Positions 9,614-18,183 of a DNA stretch of 64,000 nucleotides are shown piece by piece. Within the stretch, counting starts at the first letter, position 1, and each line of letters begins with the position of its first letter. The stretch is from positions 87,842-151,841 of the forward strand of contig JACJYB010000012.1 of assembly GCA_020636355.1 (NCBI GenBank), read 5' to 3'. Position numbers and translations under genes: made by a program. A model generated the notes under the pieces. That model worked only from the letters and a program-made list of their open reading frames with translations. It did not search any database and had not been told where the DNA came from. This DNA comes from Lewinellaceae bacterium (lineage in GTDB: Bacteria; Bacteroidota; Bacteroidia; Chitinophagales; Saprospiraceae).

Positions 9614-10639
9614 TTATACCGGCTTCAGCACGCTTTTCACCACTTCACCCTTATGCATCATTTCAAATGCTTCCTGCCATTCGGTTACCGGCCACACCCC
9701 ACCAATAATCGGTTTTACATCCAACTGCCCTCCGGCCAACAAAGCCAACACCCTTTCCCAAACCGGCCAGTTGTGACTGAAACTGCCCTGCAGAGTGACA
9801 TTTTTCTGCACAATAGGATCCAGTGAAAATTGCAAGGGTTGTGGGCCCCATCCTACCTTGGTGATCTGCCCATTCGGTCGCACCCATTGCATGGCCGATT
9901 GCAACGTTGCGCTGGCCCCCGCTGCATCCACCACAACATCGGCTCCCAGGCCATCACGCTCCATAGCCCATTCTTTTGCATCTCTGATGATCGGTTCGCA
10001 ACCATACTTCCGAGCAATGTCCAATCGGTTGCGATCTGTTTCCAGGCCTACGATGGCCACTTCAGCCCCACACAACCTGGCCACCGCAGCACACAGGATA
10101 CCGATGGTGCCCGGGCCAATCACGATAACCCGGTCTCCCGGCTTCAATCGGGTATTTCCTACCATGGCATTGTAGGCAACACTGCAAGGCTCGGTCAGGC
10201 AGGCCTGTTCAAACGCCAATCCTTCCGGAACACGGTGCAAACAACGGGCAGGGACCGAAACATAGCGGGTCATCGCTCCATTAACTCCGTAACCGAAGCC
10301 TTTCCGTGTCGGGTCCAGGTTATATAGTCCCTGCCGCGACATCGGGTTATTCGGATCGATCACGGCTGCCGTTTCACTTACGACCCGATCGCCTTCCTGC
10401 CATCCGGATACCCGCTTACCCAGAGCAACGATATGGCCACCAAATTCATGGCCCAGGACGACCGGATAATTCACCGGCCAGCTGTGATCTGCCGTCCATT
10501 GGTGTAAGTCACTGCCACAGACCCCGACATTCGCCACTTCAAGCAACACATCCTCTTCTCCGATATCCGGTTTCGGGAGTTCACGGATTTCCACCGACCC
10601 GGGTTCAGGAGCATAATTGACAACCGCTGCTGATTTCAT
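9614..10639 (-). CDS. Zinc-dependent medium-chain dehydrogenase lacking the structural-zinc cysteines
   Basis: 341 aa MDR-type alcohol/polyol dehydrogenase. Catalytic zinc ligands are Cys41 (GVCGSD), His64-Glu65 (GHE) and Glu150. The Rossmann fold starts near VIVIGPGTIG (about 172-181). The lobe that normally carries four structural cysteines (about 95-110) reads IDPNNPMSRQGLYNLDP with none of them. A sorbitol, threonine or sugar-alcohol dehydrogenase activity is likely. It lies 133 bp after the HPS-like gene on the same strand, across a purine repeat. Confidence 0.88.
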   Translation of the reverse strand: MKSAAVVNYAPEPGSVEIRELPKPDIGEEDVLLEVANVGVCGSDLHQWTADHSWPVNYPVVLGHEFGGHIVALGKRVSGWQEGDRVVSETAAVIDPNNPMSRQGLYNLDPTRKGFGYGVNGAMTRYVSVPARCLHRVPEGLAFEQACLTEPCSVAYNAMVGNTRLKPGDRVIVIGPGTIGILCAAVARLCGAEVAIVGLETDRNRLDIARKYGCEPIIRDAKEWAMERDGLGADVVVDAAGASATLQSAMQWVRPNGQITKVGWGPQPLQFSLDPIVQKNVTLQGSFSHNWPVWERVLALLAGGQLDVKPIIGGVWPVTEWQEAFEMMHKGEVVKSVLKPV

Positions 10640-10719
10640 GCTACAAATTATTCATGTGTATACAATTGATATCCAACTAATTTAATATCGGATTATTAGA
10701 CCAGTCCACCTCTGCAAAC

Positions 10720-10768
10720 TGTTCTACTTCTGCTACTTCTTTTACCTCTTCTACCTCTTCTACCTCTG
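10720..10768 (-). repeat. Degenerate 9-nt GAGGTAGAA tandem repeat
   Basis: On the minus strand the spacer between the HPS-like stop (10773) and the dehydrogenase start holds about five degenerate copies of GAGGTAGAA/GAAGTAGCA. It is purine-only for long stretches and contains several GAGG sequences resembling ribosome binding sites. The period of 9 keeps the frame, and the frame stays open for about 30 codons after the HPS-like TGA. Confidence 0.65.
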
Positions 10769-10772
10769 TTTC

Positions 10773-11462
10773 TCATACCTCATACGCATGTACTTTGTCA
10801 CAGATCAGCCTTAATGATGCTTCCAGGTTCCCGTCAGCCGTCCTAAATGCATCGGCATCAATGGTGAGGGGAGCACCCAGGACGACCAGTGGAGCTCCGT
10901 ATTCCGGACAGCGGATAGCCTGTTCCAACGACAGTCCCCCTACCGCCTGGACCGGAATCCGCACCGCCTGAACAACCTCACGAAGCTGATCCAGCGGGCT
11001 GGGCATCCGCAATCCCCGGGCGGCAATGCCCCGGCGCTCATCGTAGCCGATATGATGCACCACATAATCGCAACCCAGTTCTTCCAGCCATCGCGCAGCA
11101 GCGACCATATCGGGACAACCCAAATTGTCCCCCATCACCTTGACTCCATAATCCCGGCCGGATTGCACCACACATTTGATGGTTTCTTCATGGGCCCGGG
11201 CCATAACCACGACATGGGTGGCCCCGGCTTTTGCCATCATTTCGGCCTCCAGATAGCCGCCATCCATGGTCTTAAGATCCGCGACGATTGGGATTTCAGG
11301 AAAAGCTTCTCGCAGCTTCCGGACGCCGTGCAATCCTTCGGCCAGGATCAACGGGGTACCTGCTTCCAGCCAATCGACCCCTGCCCGCAGAGCCATCGCA
11401 GCCGTTTCCACCGCCTCCTCTATATTCGTTAGATCAAGGGATATTTGGACGATTGGCTTCAT
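10773..11462 (-). CDS. HUMPS family protein (3-hexulose-6-phosphate synthase / KGPDC / OMP decarboxylase-like)
   Basis: 229 aa from ATG 11462; a GTG six codons upstream is possible. The suprafamily signature D-x-K-x-x-D is intact at Asp62, Lys64 and Asp67 (ADLKTMDGG), followed by conserved strands VVVMARAHE, DYVVHHIGYDER and VQAVGG. Members condense formaldehyde with ribulose 5-phosphate or decarboxylate keto-gulonate 6-phosphate. No 6-phospho-3-hexuloisomerase or sugar kinase is nearby, so a standard RuMP pathway is not supported. It heads the minus-strand cluster, divergent from the sodium symporter. Confidence 0.8.
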   Translation of the reverse strand: MKPIVQISLDLTNIEEAVETAAMALRAGVDWLEAGTPLILAEGLHGVRKLREAFPEIPIVADLKTMDGGYLEAEMMAKAGATHVVVMARAHEETIKCVVQSGRDYGVKVMGDNLGCPDMVAAARWLEELGCDYVVHHIGYDERRGIAARGLRMPSPLDQLREVVQAVRIPVQAVGGLSLEQAIRCPEYGAPLVVLGAPLTIDADAFRTADGNLEASLRLICDKVHAYEV

Positions 11463-11695
11463 CACGCTTTGGTTTTTCACTCCATTAAATTAGATGTTTT
11501 AAGCGTTTTAGTCCCGCTTACCAGCACCAATATTTAAACGGTCCCTAATTTTGAACCCCGGCACTTGTCATAAAACATTTGACCCCATTGATCACGATTT
11601 ATTCCTTTAATCAGAATAAAAAATAACTTCTTCAACCAGGGTCAAAATTCGTTTCCTAATTTACATCCTGACGCAACATAAGTTAAGGATTGCCT

Positions 11696-13141
11696 ATGCA
11701 ACCAGGTCTGATCTTACTGATCATCATCGGCTATTTTTCCGTACTGATGCTTATCTCCCGCTGGACCTCGCAGCAAAGCGGTGATCAAACCTATTTTGAC
11801 GGCGATAAAAAGTCACCCTGGTACCTCGTCGCATTTGGCATGATCGGCTCCGGTATTTCCGCCGTGTCGCTGGTATCCATTCCTGGCAATGTGGGCAACG
11901 ATCACTTGTATTATTTTCAGTTTATCCTGGGGTCCATCCTGGGCTACCTCTTCATCGCACTGGTGCTGGTGCCTACCTTTTACCATCACCGGGTCGTCTC
12001 GCTCTATTCCTACCTCGGAGATCGCTTTGGCACCGTTACCTACAAGACCGGGTCGTTGTTTTTTATCGTGTCGCAATCGTTTGGCGCCGCACTGCGCTTA
12101 TTGCTATCTGTGAAGATCCTCCAGGACGCATTCCTCGATCCATTGGGTGTGCCTTATCCGGTAAGTATTGTCCTGATCCTATTTCTCATCTGGCTGTATA
12201 CCCACCGATCCGGGGTAAAAACTATCGTATGGACCGACACGCTGCAGTCCCTATCGTTACTTCTGGTGCTAATCCTCTCCATCAGGGTGATCATCCAGTC
12301 GCTGGGCTTTTCATTAAGCCAGCTGAGTGATGTGATCGCCGCATCGCCATTATTTGAATGGTTCGACTTTTCACCCAGGGCTGGTTCCAATTTCTTCAAA
12401 CAATTCATCTCCGGGTTCCTGATCACGGTAGCCCTGGTGGGCCTGGATCAGAGCATGATGCAAAAGACACTGACCATCCGGGACCAGCATTCGGCCCGGA
12501 AAAATGTTCTGGCGTTCAGCTTCTTCATCGCCTTTGCCCAAACCTTGTTTCTGTTGCTGGGTATCCTGCTCTATCTGTTTGCAGAACAAAAAGGGATTAC
12601 GCTTACCAGCCAGGATGGAAAATTTCTGGATACTGACAAATTGTATCCCTTCCTGACCATGAATTATTTCGGAAAAATCGGTGTGGTCGCCTTCTTCATT
12701 GGAGTGATTGCTTCGACCTTTGCCAGCATCGATTCGTGCATAGCCGCATTGACCACCTCCATTTCGTACGATTTTTTTGGCTACGAGCAGCGCAGCCATG
12801 AGGAAAAAAAGCGCATCAAACGCGGGGTTTTGCTGGCAGTCAATGCCGTTATGTTCCTGATCATCATGGCCTTTTGGAACAATCAGGGCGCGATCATCAA
12901 TACCATTTTCAGCATTGCCGGATACACCTACGGACCGCTTCTGGGTTTATTTCTGGCCGGGCTGTTCACCCGCATCAAATTGCGCTCTCGATGGGTTCCT
13001 TTGGTTTGTTTCGCTGCCGCGGTGATCACCTATGCACTGAATATGGCCTCGGCACATTTTTTCCGATTTGATTTCGGGTTTATGAACATTGCTGTCAATG
13101 CGATGCTTACATTGCTGTTTCTACGATTGATCCGTAAATAA
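11696..13141 (+). CDS. Sodium:solute symporter (SSS family)
   Basis: 481 aa from ATG 11696 (a TTG at 11690 is unlikely), with about 13 hydrophobic segments. The early WYLVAFGMIGSGISAVSLVSIPG region is the conserved sodium/substrate site of the SSS family, and DQSMMQKTL near 245 is another family landmark. It is divergent from the HPS-like/dehydrogenase genes, which suggests it imports their carbohydrate substrate; specificity is inferred only from context. The GNAT gene follows after 6 bp. Confidence 0.9.
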   Translation: MQPGLILLIIIGYFSVLMLISRWTSQQSGDQTYFDGDKKSPWYLVAFGMIGSGISAVSLVSIPGNVGNDHLYYFQFILGSILGYLFIALVLVPTFYHHRVVSLYSYLGDRFGTVTYKTGSLFFIVSQSFGAALRLLLSVKILQDAFLDPLGVPYPVSIVLILFLIWLYTHRSGVKTIVWTDTLQSLSLLLVLILSIRVIIQSLGFSLSQLSDVIAASPLFEWFDFSPRAGSNFFKQFISGFLITVALVGLDQSMMQKTLTIRDQHSARKNVLAFSFFIAFAQTLFLLLGILLYLFAEQKGITLTSQDGKFLDTDKLYPFLTMNYFGKIGVVAFFIGVIASTFASIDSCIAALTTSISYDFFGYEQRSHEEKKRIKRGVLLAVNAVMFLIIMAFWNNQGAIINTIFSIAGYTYGPLLGLFLAGLFTRIKLRSRWVPLVCFAAAVITYALNMASAHFFRFDFGFMNIAVNAMLTLLFLRLIRK

Positions 13142-13147
13142 ATACGC

Positions 13148-13609
13148 ATGAGCGATCCGATTGAACTGACTACCCGTCCGGAAGACTTCGATACCGCCGC
13201 CCGGTTGATGGTCACCTCTCCACCCTGGCAAACCATGGATTATACCCTGGAGGACTGCCGGGCTGGATTTAGCGGACCCGGCAAAGAAGTTTATGTGATC
13301 CGCTCCGAGGGCGAGATCATTGCATTTGCAATCGTGCAGACAATCGGCACGTTCCGGTTGTACATTCAGACTCTGTTCGTCCGCGACGAATACCGCAGCC
13401 TGGGATTGGGATCGTTATTACTGCAACACATCGAGAATACCGCCCCCAGTCGTGCGGTGAACTTGTTCATCTGTGTGTCCACCTTTAATGAGCGCGCGCA
13501 AAAACTATACGAAGAATTTGGCTTCGGGAAAGTGGGCGAACTGACGGATTTTGTCAAGGAAGGATTTACGGAGGTGCTGATGCGGAAAAGGTTGGGGTTT
13601 TTGATTTGA
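13148..13609 (+). CDS. GNAT family N-acetyltransferase
   Basis: 153 aa with acetyl-CoA binding motif A as RSLGLGS (83-89) after the beta strand IQTLFVRDEY, and motif B NERAQKLYEEFGF near 117-129. It is cotranscribed with the symporter (6-bp gap). The substrate could be a small molecule or a protein N-terminus; nothing in the sequence decides. Confidence 0.87.
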   Translation: MSDPIELTTRPEDFDTAARLMVTSPPWQTMDYTLEDCRAGFSGPGKEVYVIRSEGEIIAFAIVQTIGTFRLYIQTLFVRDEYRSLGLGSLLLQHIENTAPSRAVNLFICVSTFNERAQKLYEEFGFGKVGELTDFVKEGFTEVLMRKRLGFLI

Positions 13610-13633
13610 TTTATCAATTTTAATTCTACTCCA

Positions 13634-14125
13634 ATGTACTTGCAATTTATTCTTTTATTATTATCAATTTTGAATCCAAATTGGATATTAAAAAACGGCG
13701 AAAGGCTCAATTGCAATGTTAGATCTATTTCAATTGATACAATTCCAGTGATAAAGGAGATCACTAATATCGATTCCTTATTGGCTGTACACGAGATATC
13801 CCGAGCAAATTTCAAAAACCTAAAAGACATCCATGCTTGGGATCTTAAAGACCGAATCATCGATCCATTAGAGAAGGGAATAATAAATTTGAACGACCTC
13901 CATAAGATTCTTGAAAATACGGATTATGAATGTGTTCAAGAAATTCTTTCCTATTTTTACCAATACAATTTACCCTTCATCCAAAATAAGCGTGACTTAG
14001 ATGTTTTATCAAGCCATATTGATGAATTTATTGATCATGAATATGACGATTTTAATTATGATTTTACATTAAATTATCCCAAAAATACCCTGGCATGGAT
14101 TCCTACATTGAAAATGCTATCTTGA
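13634..14125 (+). CDS. Hypothetical protein, N-terminal portion of a probable split gene
   Basis: 163 aa, AT-rich, with a hydrophobic start (MYLQFILLLLSILNPNW) that could be a signal peptide, then acidic helical sequence. No family recognised. It overlaps the next ORF by 31 bp in another frame. The downstream frame has a stop at 14059, so the two could be joined only by a shift between 14062 and 14125. The AAAAA run at 14081-14085 (CCCAAAAATACC) is a natural candidate site. Confidence 0.5.
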   Translation: MYLQFILLLLSILNPNWILKNGERLNCNVRSISIDTIPVIKEITNIDSLLAVHEISRANFKNLKDIHAWDLKDRIIDPLEKGIINLNDLHKILENTDYECVQEILSYFYQYNLPFIQNKRDLDVLSSHIDEFIDHEYDDFNYDFTLNYPKNTLAWIPTLKMLS

Positions 14126-15450
14126 ATGATGATTTTAAAAGCGAGGATTTTGGTCCAGAAGATTTACTTCAAAGGTATGTATTATACAATAATCATAAAA
14201 AGTCATTGAACCTATTAAATATTGCTTTAGATAGGCATTCAGATCAGAATCCCTTTTCCGGATATGTCGATCACTTCCCTGACCTATTTGATTATCTTTA
14301 TTATTTTGGAGAAGACAATGTTAAAGATGAAACACTAATACTACTTTTAAAATATTTAAAAAACTCATCATTGATCGAAGTACTTTTTCACGAAGAACTT
14401 ATACAACAATTCAATATTGAATCACTAATGGACCTATTGAATTCAAAATTACGTGAAATAGCATCCACTGAAGACCTTGTGCAAAAGGAAAAACTAATAA
14501 AAGATTTTCAACTAAACGCTTTAAACATCTATGCAAAATGCTATGGAAAAAAGGCTTTGCTTTATTTTAAGCATTTAATATTACATCCTGGAGATACTTT
14601 TATGCCGGACAATATTCCAACTTCAATAAATGAGTTCACTGACATGTATGTACTTTTCGCATTGACATATCTAGCAAATAATGCAGAATTGACATCTGCT
14701 GACAGAACCGAAATACTTAACGTTGCTAAATTGATCAAAATCACTGATGATAATATGGGACTTCTTGATAATAAAATATCATTATACCAACGATTATTCC
14801 CGGATAATAATTTAAACCAATTTTTGACTGAATTTTCAATTCCAAATAATTCAAAAGAAGATACTTTAGTCACTACATACTGGCCACGTGAAAAAGAGCT
14901 CATTATTACCTACCATAAATCGCTAAATTTGGATGCTCTTTTTTCAGAGTTAAAAAAGTCAGGTATTGAATACAATCCGTTAACACCTTTACAGGAATTC
15001 GAAATCTGGAAATCGAACTCTCCTGGCTATTTCCCATACTTGCTGAACAACATCTTTGAAAAAACCGGAATTTCTATATCCAATGTTCCGGAGTTTGGTG
15101 GTTGGATTCCATACCTTCAAGTACTTCAAAAGTATTTGAATGTTTGCCAGGATGCACTCCATGGTTACATTCCGCTATATGACCACGAAGAAGTGGCTGA
15201 AGACACTATCCAATACAAACTTATGCTAACCAATGGTTCCAAAGCATACGCTGTTGATGCAAATAGATTAGGTGGCAGTTTTGACGTGGAATCAGTAGAA
15301 TCACTAGTAAACTTCGTACTAAAGCAAGAAGGATCAATTAAACGGTTCAGTCGTCTAAAATCATCAACTACAAGTATATATGCCGAACCGGACCGAATTG
15401 AGCATTTCCTGAATAAATATGGCATGGAAATAATTAAAAACAACAACTGA
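14095..15450 (+). CDS. Hypothetical helical protein, 451 aa
   Basis: No family recognised. It is rich in Leu, Asn, Asp and Lys with short helical units, as in alpha-solenoid proteins, and has no signal peptide of its own. AT-rich codon use sets it apart from both neighbours and hints at acquisition. The start Met lies inside the preceding ORF; it may be the rest of that protein after a frameshift (see 13634-14125) or a translationally coupled partner. Confidence 0.6.
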   Translation: MDSYIENAILNDDFKSEDFGPEDLLQRYVLYNNHKKSLNLLNIALDRHSDQNPFSGYVDHFPDLFDYLYYFGEDNVKDETLILLLKYLKNSSLIEVLFHEELIQQFNIESLMDLLNSKLREIASTEDLVQKEKLIKDFQLNALNIYAKCYGKKALLYFKHLILHPGDTFMPDNIPTSINEFTDMYVLFALTYLANNAELTSADRTEILNVAKLIKITDDNMGLLDNKISLYQRLFPDNNLNQFLTEFSIPNNSKEDTLVTTYWPREKELIITYHKSLNLDALFSELKKSGIEYNPLTPLQEFEIWKSNSPGYFPYLLNNIFEKTGISISNVPEFGGWIPYLQVLQKYLNVCQDALHGYIPLYDHEEVAEDTIQYKLMLTNGSKAYAVDANRLGGSFDVESVESLVNFVLKQEGSIKRFSRLKSSTTSIYAEPDRIEHFLNKYGMEIIKNNN

Positions 15451-15494
15451 AGGATTAAATTCCAATATGTTTACCAGCCATTCAACAATAGTTT

Positions 15495-16742
15495 ATGCGT
15501 AACAGATATTTATTTCTAGGCTATGTTTTCGTCATAATTAGGGTTTTTCCTTCCTGTGCCCAACCTCATACCAGTACCAACAACAACCCCCTCTCTTCCT
15601 CCATCGATTCCATCATGGCCCATTACATCGATGCCCGGCTCATCCCCGGAGGGGTCGTGCTGGTAAAGCACAAAGGGCAAGTGATTCATGAAAAAGGGTA
15701 CGGGTTCACCCAGGTGAAAAACTTTGCCGATCAATGGATTGAAAATCCTCCGGTGGCGACCACCACCACCATCTACGACCTGGCCTCACTGACCAAAGTA
15801 GTAGGGACGACCTCGGCCATAATGCTGCTTCACGACCAGGGCAAACTCTCCGTGGAAGACCCGGTATACAAATACCTCCCCGCCTTCGATACCCCGGAAA
15901 AACGGTCCATTACGCTGCGTCATCTGCTCACCCATACCTCCGGCCTCATTGAATGGTATCCCATGTACTACCGCAGTGACAACCGGGAGGACACCTACCG
16001 GCTCATTGAGTCGCTACCCTTAAAATTTCCGGTCGGCGCCGGCCGGCATTATTCCGATCTGGGTTTCTGGCTGCTGGGTGAGATTGCGGAAAAAGTATCT
16101 GGCGAACCGCTGGAAGATTTTGTCCGGAAGCACATCTTTAAGCCGCTCCACATGGATCATACCGGCTTCCTTCCCGACACCTCCCAGGCCATTGCCGCCA
16201 CGTCTCTGGGCAATCCGTATGAATACCGCATGGTTCGCGACAGCTCTATGGGTTTCATCGTTCCGGGACTGGATCCTGATTCGTGGAATGGATGGCGTCA
16301 ATACGTCCTGACGGGGCAGGTCAATGACGGAAATGCCTGGTATGCCGGACGCGGCGTCTGCGGTGCGGCAGGCATCTTCTCCCGCGTGGAAGACATACAA
16401 CTCCTCCTGGATATGCTGATGCACGATGGCATGGTAGACGGCAAACCATTTTTAAAACCACAAACCATCCAGACCTTTTTCACCCCGGACCGCTTTCACA
16501 ATGGATTGGGCTGGATGATGGACCCTACCAATTCGTTTATGAAAGGCGCTCCCGCCGGGAGTTTTGGCCATACCGGCTTCACCGGTACCAGCATCTGCGT
16601 CGTACCGGAACTGGATCTCGACATCATCATCCTCATCAACCGGCAAAATGTAGGACTCCAGCCGAATGGCTCGTATTTTAATCCGAATCCGATCCGCGAA
16701 GGCATCTTTAAAGCGGTGATAAAGGAATATGGAAAATTATGA
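15495..16742 (+). CDS. Serine hydrolase of the beta-lactamase / class C PBP family
   Basis: 415 aa. The N-terminus (about 20 residues ending FPSC21) is a probable lipoprotein signal. The acyl-enzyme motif SxxK is SLTK (98-101), the second motif is YSD (186-188), and GHTGFTG near 362 takes the place of the KTG box. Such proteins act on D-amino-acid peptides, esters or cell-wall peptides in the periplasm. True beta-lactamase activity is not implied. Confidence 0.88.
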   Translation: MRNRYLFLGYVFVIIRVFPSCAQPHTSTNNNPLSSSIDSIMAHYIDARLIPGGVVLVKHKGQVIHEKGYGFTQVKNFADQWIENPPVATTTTIYDLASLTKVVGTTSAIMLLHDQGKLSVEDPVYKYLPAFDTPEKRSITLRHLLTHTSGLIEWYPMYYRSDNREDTYRLIESLPLKFPVGAGRHYSDLGFWLLGEIAEKVSGEPLEDFVRKHIFKPLHMDHTGFLPDTSQAIAATSLGNPYEYRMVRDSSMGFIVPGLDPDSWNGWRQYVLTGQVNDGNAWYAGRGVCGAAGIFSRVEDIQLLLDMLMHDGMVDGKPFLKPQTIQTFFTPDRFHNGLGWMMDPTNSFMKGAPAGSFGHTGFTGTSICVVPELDLDIIILINRQNVGLQPNGSYFNPNPIREGIFKAVIKEYGKL

Positions 16743-16979
16743 TATTACACAAAGGAACGCTGAGAAGACCCTGAGGATCAAACAGTTACTATCATTTTAG
16801 ATGTTGAATGCTGAATAGTCTGTGAAATCGTCGCCCAAATCTCCTGTGATCCTCCAGGTTCCCACGTTGTAATCTTTGTAACAGGCTTCATCAAATCCAG
16901 CCCAATCACACTTCATGGATTCGTGAGCCAAATCCTCCGCGAATCTCCGTCAACCTTCTGTGCTACTCTGTGTATCTAA

Positions 16980-18179
16980 CTAAATCTTTAATCGGATCTT
17001 CCACCGGTTTAATAATCCGGTGATGGCCACAATCAGCAACGCAAATAACAACGACTTGACCAGCCCCACGGCGCCAGTCCTCACTGCTAATGGCAGGTGG
17101 ATAGCCCAAATGCTCCAAACCGCATAATAAATGTAAGGTACCAGATAAGTAGTCAGGGTGCTGCGTCCGGCCGGTTTTATCCAGCGGTACCAGCCATCCC
17201 ATTTCCGGATATCAACCAGGTAATAAATCAACGCATAGGCTGACAAAGTGATGGCTGTACAATACCCGATCCAGGCCGGTGTTGCCCGGATTTTGGACAG
17301 CTCAAATGCCGGCCTGGTCAGCCAGCCATAAAGTAGCATGAGACTACTCATCACTATAAGGACCCCTATGAATTGACCATATGCTTCCTGTGCCAGTCGT
17401 TTGTACACACTCGAAGCGACAACACCTCCCAATACCAGAGCCACTCCCGTGCCGCGATCCGGCATCCAGACACCCAGATGTATGGGCTCCAGAAAGTCCA
17501 GGTAACCTGCAAAATTGGCAAGATGGAAAGCTAGAAAAAACACCCACGCAACTATCATTGCCACCAGGCGTCCGTTAAACAGCCAGTAAACCAACGCAGC
17601 ATACAAATACGCCCAGCCAATCAGGCCCAGAATGCCCCACCAATAGGTTCTTAATCCAATAACCTGCTCTGCATCACCACCCCGGTAAATAATGGCCAAT
17701 CCGAGCAAAAGGGCAAGGCCTATACCCTGGGCCATCAGAATCTTTCGCTTTGCCCAGCCGGTGGGCCGGTAGTCGTTCCAGATCAGGAAAAAGGCAACCG
17801 TCAACAAAATCTGCCATACGTATTTGGGAATAATCATCGCATCGGCATACATATTTTCCAGGTTGACGTGGAAAAAACCCATCAGGATCAAGGCCAGACT
17901 GCGGAGCAGGATATGAGCCACCACTTCCCAGGATGATTGTGATTCCATCCGCTTATCCAGGGCAAAAGGAATACTAAGTCCCACGATAACTAAAAACGCC
18001 GGGAATATTACGTCGGAAAAGCCCATGCCATCCGCCTGTGCCGGCATGTGTTCCAGCCAGCCGGGGATGCCTTCCAGGGTCCAGAAATCATTAACCCAGA
18101 TCATCAGGACCATGGTCACCGCGCGCAACACATCAATGGAGCGAATACGCAGGGTGTTGGTTTTGGGTTTGTCGTTCAT
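16980..18179 (-). CDS. Multi-spanning acyltransferase of the heparan-alpha-glucosaminide N-acetyltransferase / DUF5009 type
   Basis: 399 aa with about 11 hydrophobic helices. The N-terminal RIRSIDVLRAVTMVLMIWVN is the hallmark of this family (R-x-x-S-x-D-x-x-R-G-like start), and FPAFLVIVGLSIPFAL follows. Members transfer acetyl groups across the membrane to glycan amino sugars. It starts 4 bp after the M20 peptidase gene, so the two form an operon. Confidence 0.78.
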   Translation of the reverse strand: MNDKPKTNTLRIRSIDVLRAVTMVLMIWVNDFWTLEGIPGWLEHMPAQADGMGFSDVIFPAFLVIVGLSIPFALDKRMESQSSWEVVAHILLRSLALILMGFFHVNLENMYADAMIIPKYVWQILLTVAFFLIWNDYRPTGWAKRKILMAQGIGLALLLGLAIIYRGGDAEQVIGLRTYWWGILGLIGWAYLYAALVYWLFNGRLVAMIVAWVFFLAFHLANFAGYLDFLEPIHLGVWMPDRGTGVALVLGGVVASSVYKRLAQEAYGQFIGVLIVMSSLMLLYGWLTRPAFELSKIRATPAWIGYCTAITLSAYALIYYLVDIRKWDGWYRWIKPAGRSTLTTYLVPYIYYAVWSIWAIHLPLAVRTGAVGLVKSLLFALLIVAITGLLNRWKIRLKI

Positions 18180-18183
18180 TTCG

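Noticed and set aside
7295..11462. Ribulose monophosphate (formaldehyde) pathway
   Set aside because: The HPS-like enzyme lacks a neighbouring 6-phospho-3-hexuloisomerase, and the other genes are dehydrogenases and an isomerase that fit sugar oxidation better.
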